A stretch of DNA of 64,000 bases, from the NCBI RefSeq assembly GCF_000143415.4, contig NW_003314271.1, forward strand, positions 1,325,676-1,389,675, written 5' to 3'. Position 1 is the stretch's first letter. Each line of letters opens with the position of its first letter. Below the pieces are notes generated by a model. It worked only from the letters and a program-made list of their open reading frames with translations. It was not told the DNA's origin and searched no databases. Shown one piece after another: positions 31,477-43,127 of this stretch. The stretch comes from Selaginella moellendorffii. Its lineage: Eukaryota; Streptophyta; Lycopodiopsida; Selaginellales; Selaginellaceae. Made by a program: the position numbers and the translations under genes.

Positions 31477-31528
31477 GTAAAAATGCATGTATTCCTGTAA
31501 ATGAGTTGATCTTGAGTTTCGTAAGCAG
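31477..31528 (+). other. 52-nt spliceosomal-type intron before the element 2 integrase GPY-like module
   Basis: GTAAAA...GTAAGCAG, removal of which joins KLNQ to RFAGSYEIE in frame, the normal chromovirus continuation. The intron carries in-frame stops. Confidence 0.78.
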
Positions 31529-31910
31529 GTTCGCAGGGTCTTACGAGATTGAGGCACGAATCGGTAAAGTGGCTTATCGACTCCGACTTCCTCGAGAGAT
31601 GGGGAAGATGCATCCAGTGTTCCATGTGAACTTACTCAAGCCGTACTTTGAGGATCCGCTTCGCAAGGACCAAGTGAGGCCTTTATCTGAGGTTATCCAA
31701 GGGGAAGAGGAATACGAAGTCGAGGCCATCCTCAATGCGCGCAAGAACAAGCGACAAGGATGCAAGGTGAGAGAGTTCCATGTGAAGTGGAAAGGATTTC
31801 CACACTGTGAAGCAACATGGGAACCGGAGGAGAACCTAGCGAACGCACGAGATCTAGTGGAGGAATTTCTGCAAGGCAAAACTCTATGTACTTATGCAAA
31901 GTTTAATTAA

Positions 31911-32289
31911 AAATATATAAATTTGCGAAGTTGAGCAAAAGGCATATGTTGGGACCCGGTAAGCTAAGTAGCATGGGTTAGCTAGGTCGACCAGGCGTAG
32001 GGCACTACGCCCGACTCCCCGTGGGGATGTCGAATTCTATGGAGGTTGGGTTCAAGTCCCAACCCCCTAGTAAAGCAAGGCTAGGTTCAAGTCCCAACCC
32101 TATACTAGGGCGTGGTGAAGTGAGGAGTATAGGGACACATATACTCCGTTGTCATGAGCTCTTGGCCGGGGACGCTAACTTAGGCACACCGCTAAGTGGG
32201 GGGATGCCCCCGGAGACATGGTCAACAAGTTGTAGGATAAAAAGAGACGTTCGATGTGGGCATCGAACTTCTTCTATGGGTGGTGGAGT
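31911..32289 (+). other. 3' non-coding region of element 2 with tRNA-like hairpins and polypurine tract
   Basis: Three hairpins in a row: 31994-32011 (7-bp stem GGCGTAG/CTACGCC), 32012-32032, and 32044-32064 with a 7-bp stem and T-arm-like loop TTCAAGT. A second B-box-like GGTTCAAGTCC follows at 32084. The polypurine tract GGGTGGTGGAG (about 32278-32288) directly precedes the 3' LTR. Confidence 0.6.
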
Positions 32290-33448
32290 TGTAAGGAACC
32301 CACTCCCCGAGATGTCGTAGGCTAAAGGATCCCCGAAAGCATGACCGAAATGACAAAGAGTTTATCAGATGGGACCGAGTCGAAGATCGAGTCCAAGACC
32401 GACTCAGAGACCGAGTTCGAGATAGAGTCCGGGATCGAGCTAAGGCCGAATCGGAGACCGAGTTTGAGACCGAGTTTGAGATAGAGTCCGAGATCCAAAT
32501 CGGGTCTGAGACCAAGTCCGAGGTCGAGTCCGAAGTCGAGTCTGAGATCGGGTCTGAGATCGAGTCCAAAATTGAGTCCGAGTCCAAAATTGAGTCCGAG
32601 ACCAAGTCTGAAGTCGGGTCCGAGGTCGAGTTCGAGATCAATTCTGAGACTAAGTCCAAATACTAATACAGCTCAAGGGGTGAAAGCCCAAAGTGTGCGT
32701 TTCCTAGGGGGGGGGGGGGGGGGCTGCAGGGGGTTCCAAAAGTATAGTAGAGATAGTGAGGTCTAGGAACCAGTCTTGAAGGAACTCTCCAATGGTGCTT
32801 CCAAACTGACTTGAGGTTGAGATTGGGGCCGAGGGGCCTTGGGTGGGAGTGAGCATGGGCTTGGGTGGTGCCGGAGGTGCCACCCAGGGAAGTGCTCAAG
32901 AGCAGCTCCCACTCCCGAAAGGGAAACTGACTGCGGTGCTCCCGGCTCATGTGGAGTGGTGCCCCACTTGAGTACCTTGTGGCTCATTGGTCCTCGCCCT
33001 TCCTAAGGGCTTGGGCCTTCGCTTCGGGATGGAAGTGGGGGGGTAGAGGTACCCATACCGGGCCGTTAGGCCACGGTGTTTCACCCCGACGTCCCGAAGC
33101 AAGTGTTGCACCCAAGGCTTGGGATTTAAAGGGTCCCATGATCAAGTCTTGTGGTACCAAGGGGTGTTAGGAATCTGGAGGCTTGGTGTGCTTGGCTTCT
33201 TGTGCCTGCGGGGAGTGTAGCCGAACCTTAAGTCCAGTCTAACCAAGGGAGGGGGATTGGGAGAGATTTGGGAATCCATAAATGGATGGCTAACACTCCG
33301 TTGCTCGTGTAGTGAGTAGCTGAAACCAAGTAGGAGCTGGTACCATAGGCGAGAACCTTGGCGAGGGAACTTAGCACAAGCCAAGGCAGAGTTGGCTGGA
33401 TAGACGAGGTAAGCTGGCAAATTGGAAAGGAAAAATTTGTGGTTTACA
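32290..33448 (+). repeat. 3' LTR of element 2
   Basis: 1159 bp, near-identical to 25774-26914. The run of G at about 32708-32723 is longer than in the 5' LTR, and the 12-bp array (32370-32650) has small indels. Confidence 0.92.
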
Positions 33449-33453
33449 CTAAG

Positions 33454-33916
33454 GAGGTATGAAATAGAAGAGAGGATAATGGTGCCCTCAAGTAAAGAAC
33501 TTTCTAGAATGGGGAAGTAGAGTTGCACAATATGTGCAATGCAAGGTGTTGGAGACACCTAGGAAATTGACTTCAAAGTCCAAAGTAAAAGTTCCAAAGT
33601 GCAAAGGTTATATCAATGGAAACTGAGACTACTCGAGAAGGAGTCGTGGGATTAAGATAGAGATGGTTTCTAACAGGTTTAGCGAGAACTCAACCAATAA
33701 AAGGAAAGAACCACTACAAGTGGTCTAATCAGTCTCTAAGTTGGAGAAACTATCCTCCTTAGAGTATGGGTAAGGCATGGTGAGCCTTCGGTATCAAACC
33801 ATTGACAAATATTAACGAGGTGCCAAGAATGGAAAGGGTAATACATGTTAGTATTACTTTATAAAATAGTTTATTGTTCGATGAGGACATCGAACTTTGT
33901 CTATGGGTGGTGGAGT
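33454..33916. mobile_element. Interior of element X, right end with polypurine tract
   Basis: Continues element X after the CTAAG duplication. The last 35 bp (ATCGAACTTTG...ATGGGTGGTGGAGT) match the polypurine region of element 2 (32260-32289), so the LTR at 33917 is a 3' LTR. Confidence 0.65.
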
Positions 33917-35426
33917 TGTGAGACACAAAATCCCTAGGCCCCAAAGTGGAGCCGAAAGGGTGCCACGTGGTAGTGGCCGAAGCGAAAGCCAAATGAACGT
34001 AACACATTTGGACTAAAAGCTCCGACTTGAAAAGTCAAGAGTGGGAGTGGAACTCTCAACGACATGCTCGAGGAACAAGCATAAAGCAAGCAATAAGTGA
34101 GTCTCTTCTATAGAAAAGGGACACAAGAGGACCAACATATGACACGTGGAGGAGTCCGAGATGGAGTCCGAGAAGAACCTGAAATGGAGTCTGAGATGGA
34201 CCCGAAATGGAGTCCAAGATGGAGTCTGAGATGGACCCGAGATGGAGTCCAAGATGGAGTCCAAGATAAAGTCTGAGATGGAATCCGAGATGGAATCCGA
34301 GATAGAGTCCGATAAGGACCTGAGATGGAGTCTGAAGTCGAGATCGAGACCTAGACCGGGACCAAGACCGGGACCGAGACCGGGACCAAGACCGAGATCG
34401 AGATCGAGGCCGAGGCCGAGACTGAGCCCAAGCCCAAGTCCAAGTCCGAGTCCGAGTCTAAGTCTGAGGGGGTGAAAGCCCAAAGTGTTCGTCTCCTAGA
34501 CCCTGCGGGGTTTGGTGAGCTCCAAAAGTATAGTAGGGGGAGGACTCCAGTGGAGCAAATTTGGCCAGGAAAGGCCAGTTTGTCCCAGGAAGGCTGTACC
34601 CAAGTGTTGGGTGATGGGATAACCACTGGGAAGTCCAAGGCTAGAGTGAATACTAACTGACAAGTGGGGTAGCTTGGTGAAGTGTTCAAGAGCTAGCTCT
34701 AGTTCCCCTGGGAAATTGAATGGTCGATGCTCCCAATCCAAGTGTGGGTGGCACTACCTGCTTGGATACCTGGCGTGGCTCAATGGAACCTCGCTCTAAG
34801 CCTATGGCTAGAGCACCCAAAGGTGGAAGGTAGGGAGAGTACCCATAAGGCTCGCGTAGGGCCACGATGTTCTGAAATGGGGTCCCAAAGGCCCAAACTA
34901 TGGAAAGGAAGAGGAGTAATCCTCTAGTGTAGTGACCAAGGATATAGTTGGGTGATGAGGAAGTCCTAGAGGACCATGGGACTTAGTGTTCGGGCTTGTG
35001 GGCCTCGATCTAGTGGCAGTGTTGGCGAACACAGCCATGGGCAGAAAGGGATTTGGTGGGGACCGGAAAAAGAGATATTGGGGAAGGCTATTCCCCATGC
35101 CTGTGGGCATCCTAAAGATGTTAAGGAGTGGATTTGGGATGATCACTCATGGACAAATGGCCCAGTCTTTGAGAGATGGGGCTGTGATGCAAGTGGTGTC
35201 AGACCACCAATGTGACCAAAGTGAATGAGCATGGCCTTAGCATAACAGGCTAATACGTCAGTGGTACCTTGGGGTGTCGGTCATAGGATCAGACACGTGG
35301 AGCATTTGGACCAAGTGCAATAGTTGAGTGGCATGGATGCCATTCTTGGGGCTAGCAAGTCCCTAAGTCCAAAATAGGATTTATGGAGGTTGTGAGTGAG
35401 ACTCCTCCAAATAGTCAGAGGTGTGG

Positions 35427-38400
35427 AAAGTATCTTCTCTGTGAACCTGGTGAGTACGCACTTTAAGTTTAAACACAAGCTCTGTATGCAAGAGCGTGGC
35501 CACCCCCAGATGCTAAAATGGCGTTAACAGCTACTGTTGAAGATACCCATGTTGGGCCGAGCTCACAACCTGCACAAGGTAAGGTCACGTGAGGCCTCAC
35601 GCCATTTTGATTATAGATCGTTTTGAATATTCAGACACGAGGACTGAAAAGCACACTGGTGGCACGTCGAAGAAGGACAAACAGACAAGCAATAGGAAAA
35701 AAGGAGGTACAAATTATATTTGCAATGGCGTGTGGTCTCATGCCATTCCTTGCAGGAGACACTTCTTCAAAGGCAAAATAGGCAAGCACCAGCCAAGTAC
35801 AACGGACGAGAGGTACCAATCATTTTTGTTATACGTGAATTCTAATGCCATTGCTTCTTGCAGCTCAAATTCCAAAGAGACTAGGGCAAGCAGCGCAGAC
35901 CTCACGACAAGAACCTGAAGGTTTAATGGCGTGTGGCCCCACGCAATTAACTAATGTTCTTGCAAATTGCGTCGAGGAAATCGAACGGAACAACGTGCCT
36001 CCAGTGGAGGAGGGGGAGGCCTCGGAGAGTGATAAGGAGAGTTCCGAAATAGGTACAATCATGACATATGGCCCCATGCACTTATCTAAGTTTGTATTTC
36101 AGGGGAACGAGTTGAACTAATGGAAAACTTTATGAAAGGTAACTTAAAAATATTATGGGATGTTGCATGTGTTGATGCAATAATATACAGTTCAAGTGCC
36201 AAGGAGACGTCGTGAACCTCGAATTAGGCTACCTGCAAAACAGCTTTCAGACGCTGTAGACAAAGAGATGGACAACCGACCAGGGCAGAGGAGGAAGGGT
36301 AAAAGCATTTGTGTGCTTATTGCGTATGTCCTCATGCTATTTCTGTAGAACGGGCGCATAAGAAACAAAAGCGAAAGGGAATTGAGGAGCAGGCACCTGA
36401 GGATGCGGAAGGCACGACAGAGCCTCCAAGGACAGGAAGTAAAGCGTCATGGTTATTGCATGGGTCCTCATGCCATTTCTTGCAGATCAAGCTCAAACTG
36501 ACAGTGGTCATAAAAAGCGAAAGCACGTTAGACAGTCATCGGGATCAGAGGCGTTTGATTCGAAAAGGAAGAAGGGCAACGAAAAGATGATATGTAATGC
36601 CTCGTGGTTATGGCGTGTGTGCTTATGCCATTCATTGCAAATCAAGGGCTGAGTGAAAGCAGCCAGTCACCACCTCCTGACTCAGATTCCTATGGCGGAC
36701 TCCCCTTCCCCAATCTCAATGGAGAGGTACAATGGATGAGGGATGTTTTTCAAGTCAGAGCCACGTTTTTCTCATCTCGTCGTCTTCGAAGGGTGCAAGA
36801 ACGTGCAGAAACCATGTTAAGACAGTCGGGTGAGGATACGGTCCTAGGTCACGCACTAAAACAGGCTATGGATGTCTTGTATTTTGAGATGGAGACTCAG
36901 CCAGATGATTTTCCCAAGATGGTCCTGGAAAAACAAGCCATCCAGCCTGAGCAGCCTATGGAAGAAATGCAGGAGGGGGATGAGGAGCCAAAGAAAGATA
37001 ATGAGCAGGAAGAGCAGAAGGACGAAGAGGAGGACAAAGAAGAGGAGGACGAAGAAGAGGAGGACAAAGAGGACTTGGATGGTCCTCACAATGGTGATGA
37101 TCACAATAACGACGATGACAATAATGACGACGATGGCCAGCCTGAGGTGGCCAAAGAGCAGCGGAGGAAGGTCATACAAGACAAACCATCAGGTAAATAA
37201 TAGTACATCCATTCCTAACCTTTTACCATTTCTAACATTGTCCATGTAGGTCGTAGAGCAAATGGTAAGTAGAGATTATTCAGTTGAATTAAGATACAAA
37301 CTCTAGCCTTTAGTGTCGAGGAAGGATAGTGCCAAGCAAGGGTCGAAACGTATGTCCAATCCTTCAGAATCAGCAGTGCGCCCAAGTGATATTGGTCCTA
37401 GTTCCTCAATAGCAGTTGATGGTAAATACAGTATAGTCGATTCAATGTGCTAATGAGTTTTTTTTTAGTAGCACGGGAGGATACCATCTCAATCGAAGGG
37501 AGATATTTGGACATGCATATGGATCCGCCAGTGGACTCTACTTGCCTGCAAGAGTCATCAGAGCTAGTGGAGGCTACTATCCATATCAACGCCAAGCAAG
37601 CTGACCACGCTCCACTTGATGCTGCTCATACCACTGAGTCAATTTTGTCCACGTATCCAACTGACGGTGACCAGGCGCCATTGGACCCGCATGAGGCCGC
37701 CCCAGCCGCCGAGCCGGTCGTATCCTCATTTCCAACGGACTCAACGTGTGCCCAATCGTCTGACTACGCGCCATTGGAACCTCCCTACACCGCCCCTGCT
37801 GCCTGTTCGGTCATGTCCACTTTGCCAACGGAGGCACCAGCTGAAATGGCGTGTGATCACACGCCATTGGAACCACCCCATGCCACTGTTGAGCCAGTTG
37901 TACCAGAGTCTACAGCTGAAATGGCATATGCCCACATGCCATCGGATGCGATTGACCCCACATTACAGAGGAGAGTATTTCCGCCCTTCACGTTTCCTCG
38001 ACCAAAACCCTCTCAACGACCATCGGGAGCACCATTCGCTAATATTGTAGATGGTAAAATTGACTTGTACCATTTTTTATGCTGACGCATTTCATTTCAG
38101 AGTCACGGCGAAGGTACTGTATCGTTTTTGATCTGAACGGTGTCCTTTTCTCCCATGAGCGTGGCTCGTCCTCGAATGTCACTGCACCCTCCAAAGCCTG
38201 CGGTCGCAAGTTGGTCAAAAGAGACAGATTCACATTAATCACACGGGAGAAACTGCGGGATCTAATAATGACCATGCGACACTTAAAACAGAGGGCCGGG
38301 TTCAATTTGCAATTGGGAGTTTGGACATCCATGATGCACCACAATGCATTAATGTTGCTACAGATGATGCACGATCAGACGCGAGTAATATTACCATTTG

Positions 38401-38964
38401 ACTTTCTCCTAACGCAGGAGGATTGCTTGACTATGGTCCATGTGAGGGGTAGCAAGCCCATCTTCGTCAAGCTAGAGGCTGTAGTGATGAACCGGACTGC
38501 TAGGTCAAGTGAAATCCTCATCATCGATAACTCGCCGATTAAAACTGCAACGAACACGCACACATATGCAGTGCACCCCATCTCTTGCAGTATGGAAACT
38601 AGGGAGAAGAAACCGTATGTTCTGGGGGACCTTGCAAAACGGCTTGGAGCGATGGTGATAGAGAACCGGCCAGTCCAGGAGGTGGCTGCAGAAATCAACC
38701 AAATGGCAAATGGAACGGTATATTAGAAGCCATTTGATCGGACAGACACCAGTCATCATTTATGGCATGTATATTGTCTAGCCAAGCACTATCCGCATCT
38801 CCATAATCTGCTCAACCGGATGGGTTCTTTGACCATTGAACATGAGCGTGGATGTATTAGAGAAGAGATGGCATTACTATTGGGTTTAAATCCTGATAAT
38901 GTGGAGAGTGATGAAATTCCAAGATTATTGTATAGGCGTTGGAGGCAAAAAATAACAGTCTGAG
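35427..38964 (+). pseudogene. HAD-phosphatase transposon gene, truncated second copy
   Basis: Exons correspond to 8744 to 5986 of copy 1 plus extra exons missing there. GT-AG or decayed introns: 35579-35616, 35707-35755, 35813-35863, about 35921-35964 (acceptor AA), 36053-36102, 36139-36190, 36299-36348, 36439-36485 and 36594-36640 (acceptor AA); later introns follow near 37194-37250, 37266-37310, 37424-37470 and 38055-38101. All nine in the first group contain a palindrome or its remains. The phosphatase exon has I-I-D-N-S-P instead of D-D-S-P and an in-frame TAG at 38724-38726, where copy 1 has glutamine. The start of the gene is missing, so this copy is a pseudogene. Confidence 0.78.
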
Positions 38965-39405
38965 ATGGCATGTATTTATTTAAAAATGTAACTTATTATG
39001 GCATGGGGTTCCATGCCATTGTATTAATATTAAAAGACAATTCTTTGAGAGGATTTGCATTATACTAGAAGTGTTACAACATATTATTGGAAGTCTACAA
39101 AGTTGTTTTATTAATAAGGGGAAAGTAAAGATTGAATGGGGACTTGGGCTCTACCTAGACTCGGAGCAACTGAGCCAATATTAAAAGGATGGAAAGAAAT
39201 TGGACGACAATGACAAGGAGAAGAGAGAGGTGAAGCAGTGGCAGGGGGAGGAGAAGTGATTGAGTAGACATTTCCTTGTTTAAAATAAAATGGCATGTGC
39301 CTCAATGCAATTGAATTTTGTTATATTTATATACTATATAAAGGTTTGGAAACCTTATTTTACAAGTGGGATAATGACAATTCCCACTTTAACGAAATAG
39401 AGCTT
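35427..39405. mobile_element. DNA transposon copy 2, truncated and inverted relative to copy 1
   Basis: About 4.0 kb matching 5544-8825 of copy 1 in reverse complement, ending at the same terminal inverted repeat (39382-39405). The transposase half and the other terminus are missing. The LTR sequence TGG stands on both sides (35424-35426 and 39406-39408), while the uninterrupted solo LTR has it once. It keeps about 690 bp (35798-36489) that copy 1 lost by deletion. Confidence 0.88.
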
Positions 39406-39448
39406 TGGTTAAGTGACTAAAGTAGAATGGAAAATTTAGTCACTTACA

Positions 39449-42400
39449 ATCTTATCTCTCACTTGATAGGATACATCCTAACAATGTTGATCCTTATCAC
39501 ATCAATAAGTATCCTAAGCTTTGTCCATCATCTTAGTAGCTAAAGACCAACCTTGGTGTAGCTACTCCACATAAGTCTTAATGGTAGAGACCACCACTTT
39601 GGATATTGGTTTCAATACAACAATCTATTAAGGAACCCCACAAGCATTCCCTTGCAACATCTCCTATGGAGAACAGCCAATAGCACTATGAAATGTGTTA
39701 TTATAATAGATTTTTGCTATGTTCAAATGCTCAACTTAGTCACATTGCTCTACTGCAACATAGTACTATAGATAATCTTCAACTTGAGCATTCACATGTT
39801 TCTACCCATCAGTTTGAGGATGATAAGCTATACTAAATTTCAACTTGGTACTAAATAACTAGAATAGTGTGCCCAAAAACTTTCCCATAAAACTTAAATC
39901 TATCCAAGATCATCTCTTCGGGAAGACCATGAACCCATACTACTTCATGGAAAAAAAAGCTTTATTATTTGCTTCACATTCATTGCTTTCATAGTTAGAA
40001 TGAAGTGTGCAATTTTCGACAAGTAATCCACAACCACCATCAAGTATCATAACCCTTAGACTTCAGCAAGCAAGTGATAAAGTTAAGTATCACACTCTAA
40101 AATGGCCATGCTAATGCTAGAATGCACTACAACTTCCTAGCCTACTTCTCAAATCTTCACTTACACTGCTAACATATAGGGCAAGAACAAACATAGTTGC
40201 ATCACCTTCCATACCAAATAAGAAAAATCCCTTTTTCAATAAAGAAAGAGTCTTTAGTTTACCATTATGTCCTCCTGCCGGAACATTATGATGTTCCCAT
40301 AGAAACTATTGTCGCAAATCCTTAGAGGGAAGATACAATCTTTCTTACTTATAGAAAATAAACCTATTCCGAACTAAGAAGTGAAGTTTTGCATTGGCAC
40401 GACTAAGGTTTAGCTTCAACAACTCCGCACAATGCAAGATTGCCTTCGCCAATGGATCACTTCCATATGAAACCCGAATGTCCTTCAACCAATTTGAACT
40501 AATTGCCAATATTGCTTGGAATTGAGATGACTTAACACATCTGAAACAATATTGTCTTTACCATGTTGTTAGATACTTTCAATATCAAATTTAGTGAGCT
40601 TCTTTTGCTAATGAGCCTACTTTGGCATAAGCTTTGGGTATGTAGCAAAGCAGTGTAGTGTGTTACTATCCATATAAACTTTGATATGTCCACTCTCCAA
40701 TATTTCAATGCCGACACTATAGCAAACATCTCTTTCTCATATATAAACCATCTTCATTGGGTCTTATCCAACTTCTTGGAATAAAATATAACAGGACAAC
40801 CACGTCACCTTAGTGTAACACCAACCATATTGTCACAATCTTGTTGCAACATGGCATCTATAGCATAGCTAGATACATCACAATGCACTTCGAAGGGTTT
40901 ATCAAAATCTAGGATCTTGAGAATAGGAACCGTAGTCAAAATCTCCTTCAACCATATAAAATCACATTGACAAGTTAGTGTCAAATAAAATCGTATACTA
41001 CCTTTTGTTAACTCAGTTAACGGAAGAGTAGTACTTGCAAAATTGTAAATAAACTTGCAATAGTATCCCTCCAAACTGAGAAAGGAACAAACATTTGCTA
41101 ATGAGGATGTGTATTGATTATTGGGCTCTTAACAAGATCACAATCAAAAATAGTTATTCTTTATTTCGCATTGATGACCTTTTTGACTAGCTCTTAAAGG
41201 CTAAGTATTTTATGGGACTTGATTTGTGGTCTGGGTATCATCAAATACAGATGGCAAATCAATATGTGGAAAAGATAGTCTTTAAGACTTAGTACAAATC
41301 CTATGAGTTCCTTGTTATGCCGTCCAAGTTATGTAATGCCCTAGCTATGTTCAGTACAATGATGGATAAAATATTTGGAGATTATTTAGACACGTTTGTT
41401 ATTCTATATATTGATGATATTCTAGTCTTCAATGAAACATTGAAAGATCATTTGAAACACTTAGAGCTAGTGTTTTAGAAGTTTCATGAACACAAAGTGA
41501 ATGCTAAGGAAAGTAAATATGCTTTTGGACAATTGCATGTGAATTTTCTTGGGCATATAGTCGGTGGTGCCATAATTGAAGTGGATCCAAAGAAGGTGGA
41601 AGTAGTGAAGTTCTTAAAAGTTTTGATCACTATAACAAAAAGAACCGGCACTCCATAAGGTGACTTGTTTGGTTGGATATGACATTTGCTAAGAAACTCT
41701 ATGAGTTTCTTCTTAAGTTTAGCCATCTTCTTGATGTTCAAATGATATGGAGCCTTTATAAGTGGTTCAAAATCCAGAAAAATCTTAATTTGATGATCAA
41801 TCTCACGGCTAAGAGGTACCCTTGGTGGCAAATCCTTTCGAAAGATATCTTAATTCCACACCAACAACTCTAATATTTCCTTTGGTATAGGATTAACCCT
41901 ATCACCAATTTGAATTGGGTCACCATTACCCTTAGCTTTCATCACTTAACCCAAAAAGTCTGACATCCCTTTTTAGCTACTTTTTGAGTAGCTCTCATAG
42001 TCAAGAATTTAGCATCCTAATCCTTTGAAGAATGCTTTTGCAATTGAAAGGACACATCAAGATGTTCTTCTTACCTCAATGTATAAATAGCTTTGATATA
42101 TTTGTTGAAAAAATCCATACTAAACACCATCTGAAAACCTAGTATCTTCAACACTACCAAGTCCAACCTTTCTTTCCACTTGCATATTTTTATTGGAACA
42201 TCACTCACAAATCTTTTAACAATTTGCCCACCTTTCGTAAACCAGAAGTATATGGGCAACATTTGCTTGGCATTCAATCCTAACAACTTAACTAAGTCTT
42301 TGGATATCATGTTGTACATAACTCCCATGTTAATCATCACTTAGATTCAGTGTTTGTGGACAAAGCCTACTAGATACATTAACAGATTAATATTTTTATT

Positions 42401-43127
42401 GACTACAAGAAAAACTTAAGGGAAGTAATAAAAATAACTCACCTCCTATTCCTTATAGTCTGCATTGACCAATTCGTCAACCCCTTCAGCTTTACCACCA
42501 TCGTCTTCCCTTATGATATTAACACAAAACCCTGTTTTATGCTTGTTGGGACATTCCGAGGACCTATGCCCTACCTCTTCACAATGGAAGCAATGACGCA
42601 CACTAGCCATTCTGTTAGGAGCAAGTTTTGCAAGTTATTGTTGCTTGTACCCACCAAGAAGAGGAATAAAGGGCTTAGGACCAAAAGAAGTTGCTAGTGG
42701 TCACTAACCACCTTTGCTAACTATTGCTTATGAGCCTCCAAAGCAGAATTTTCCTTCCATCCTTTATTTTCAATAACCTTGTTTATTCCTAGAGTTCTTA
42801 TTCTTGTCTTAGGTATCAGTATATGGCTACTGATATTGTTCCATGAGCGAGTGATTGAAGGCAATTTGTTATGTTGCCTCTTTACATTCTAGGTATGCCT
42901 TTAGCTTAAACTTCAAATCTCATTATAAAATAGTGAACTCAAACTTTCTAGGAAATAACTTTGAGCATCTTCGTCACTCATATTTGCAATTATAATGTGC
43001 TTCTAAGTAAATGCATTAATGTAATGCATAAAGTCCCCACACTGCTTTAATTGCCACAACTCCATGTGAAGTCTCAAACCAAGATTATCTGGTAAGTATT
43101 CTTTACAAATACGAGACTACATCTTAC
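39449..43127 (-). mobile_element. Element Y: old minus-strand gypsy element with an inverted reverse-transcriptase core
   Basis: On the minus strand from right to left: a CCHC knuckle (CFHCEEVGHRSSECP, about 42541-42602), protease-like region (42071-42340), reverse-transcriptase start (KSPYGVPVLF, about 41640-41830), connection and RNase H (40530-41090, FEVHCDVSSYAIDAML and KEMFAIVSALKYW) and integrase (39450-40500, with AYHPQTDG-like remains). The reverse-transcriptase core at about 41095-41620 reads on the plus strand instead, so an internal inversion occurred. Many stops mark it as old. It hosts element X and the solo LTR at 43128. Confidence 0.78.
41095..41620 (+). pseudogene. pol: Inverted reverse-transcriptase core of element Y
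   Basis: Plus-strand motifs [35 protein letters not shown], active site YIDD (about 41412) and NFLGHIVGG, with several stops. The neighbouring Y sequences on both sides read on the minus strand. Confidence 0.82.

Larger units (their letters stand above)
27939..31910 (+). pseudogene. pol: Element 2 gag 3' end and pol, with two introns
   Basis: One continuous frame, if the introns 31012-31058 and 31477-31528 are removed, runs through a CCHC knuckle (CYNCGEAGHFSREC), protease (LIDTGASDNF), reverse transcriptase ([33 protein letters not shown], active site YIDD), RNase H (ETDASDSALGAIL, Y-T-D), integrase (HHCC with CPTCQQ, MDFITGLP, HPQT-DGQTERVN) and a chromodomain (YEVEAIL...REFHVKWKGF...TWEPEENL). 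Six in-frame stops break it: 28176 TAG, 28539 TAG, 29700 TAG, 30036 TAG, 30618 TAA and 30918 TGA. No frameshift is needed. The chromodomain would direct integration to histone-marked chromatin. Confidence 0.9.
25774..33448 (+). mobile_element. Element 2: chromodomain Ty3/gypsy retrotransposon
   Basis: LTRs 25774-26914 and 32290-33448 (TGTAAGG...TTTACA) are near-identical, and the 5-bp target duplication CTAAG flanks the element exactly (25769-25773 and 33449-33453). The primer site is the iMet type. Gag with a CCHC knuckle, protease, reverse transcriptase, RNase H, integrase and a terminal chromodomain are in chromovirus order. Two short GT-AG introns lie inside integrase. Pol is broken only by nonsense codons, so this is a fairly recent insertion that decayed by point mutation. 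Confidence 0.93.
33917..39448 (+). repeat. 3' LTR of element X, interrupted by DNA transposon copy 2
   Basis: The LTR starts TGTGAGACACAAAATCCC and ends CACTTACA. It comprises 33917-35426 and about 39406-39448 around the insertion, roughly 1.55 kb. It aligns with the solo LTR at 43128-44992 over its length, including GAGATGGAGTCC-type repeats (34150-34460) and the TTCCAAAAGTATAGTAG block. Confidence 0.85.
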
